In this document: in pieces, positions 63,663 through 64,000 of the stretch | Position numbering within the stretch: position 1 is the first letter of the stretch | Layout: the number at the start of each line of letters is the position of its first letter | Assembly: GCA_907165065.1 (NCBI GenBank) | Contig: OU015528.1 | Span: 73,823,474-73,887,473, forward strand | Direction: 5' to 3' | From: Caprimulgus europaeus | Taxonomy: Eukaryota > Chordata > Aves > Caprimulgiformes > Caprimulgidae | Length of the DNA: 64,000 bases | Made by a program: the position numbers and the translations under genes | Notes under the pieces: model-generated | Database searches by the model: none | What the model was told of the DNA's origin: nothing | Seen by the model: the letters and a program-made list of their open reading frames with translations, nothing else

Positions 63663-64000
63663 TGCTGTTTACACATGGTCATTCAGATTGGGGTTTTCTT
63701 TAACAGAAAAATTGACCATTACATTCTGAACAGACAGAAGTGCTGAACCTTTCAAACACTGCTTTGAAAACTTGCTTCACACCTTAATTACCCCTTGACA
63801 TTGTGGTTTCATCTCAATCAACCAGTCTTTCTTCTCAGGGAGTTCTTCAGTGTCATTTATGCAAGCTGAAGTTAACTCCACAACCAAAGCAAAAGCCCCA
63901 ATGATTCCTGTTATCACATCACTCCTCTTTCTTCACCACAGCCATCATGTCCCTTTCTCGCACAAGCAGGAGGGTTGTGAGACTGATGAACAAGATAATG

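Larger units (their letters stand above)
29348..64000. other. ELAPOR2: ELAPOR2 intron 1, 3' part
   Basis: More than 34.6 kb without a recognised exon. I looked for a GC-rich leader exon with a signal peptide on the minus strand and saw none, nor a CpG island, so exon 1 is probably beyond 64000. The repeats named in separate entries lie here. Stretches of more than 300 bases in which I see nothing nameable include 29.4-36.4, 36.6-41.1, 41.4-42.7, 43.7-45.2, 46.0-47.2, 47.4-50.8, 51.0-53.3, 55.7-58.3, 58.6-60.5 and 61.5-64.0 kb. Confidence 0.8.

Noticed and set aside
1-64000. CRISPR arrays, operons, bacterial or phage systems
   Set aside because: Splice-bounded vertebrate exons, CR1 LINEs and AT-rich introns make this a bird nuclear sequence. 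No regularly spaced direct repeats with unique spacers were seen.

Overview
The window is a piece of a bird genome. It carries CR1 LINE retrotransposons, several ending in the avian ATTCTATG-type 3' octamer, along with avian LTR-like debris, AT-rich intronic DNA, and a vertebrate multi-exon gene with canonical GT-AG introns. Nothing bacterial or phage-like is present. The published open reading frames are mostly chance runs in introns; the real coding sequence is a set of short exons of 87 to 196 bases.

The one gene I can support is ELAPOR2 (KIAA1324L/EIG121L), on the minus strand. Nine consecutive internal coding exons lie between 29347 and 775. Joined in order they give 1210 bases (403 whole codons plus one base) with every splice phase matching and no stop. 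The encoded region is the Cys-rich luminal part of a type I membrane glycoprotein. The first exon (start codon and signal peptide) should lie beyond position 64000, and the exons for the MRH region, transmembrane segment and cytoplasmic tail lie before position 1.

Layout: 1-13.1 kb holds eight exons separated by introns of 0.6-3.4 kb. 13.1-29.2 kb is a 16 kb intron, and 29.3-64 kb is the 3' part of a first intron longer than 34.6 kb. Introns carry two generations of CR1. Old, heavily decayed copies lie at about 17.0-18.1, 27.8, 36.4 and 54.7-55.1 kb. Younger copies lie at 1, 18.9-20.3, 28.8, 41.1, 47.3, 50.9, 58.5, 60.6 and 61.0 kb. The 18.9-20.3 kb copy still shows much of a reverse transcriptase reading frame, but it has in-frame stops and a changed catalytic motif. 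Two MIR-like SINE remnants, two avian LTR-like fragments, a 24-bp minisatellite, several hairpins/palindromes and A-rich tracts complete the picture.

I found no undescribed biological system. The observations most worth checking are a pair of adjacent hairpins with identical loops at 45.3 kb, a 25-bp perfect palindrome at the end of an old CR1 at 36.4 kb, an 18-bp-arm hairpin at 28.5 kb, and an unexplained stretch at 24.6-25.1 kb open in several frames.
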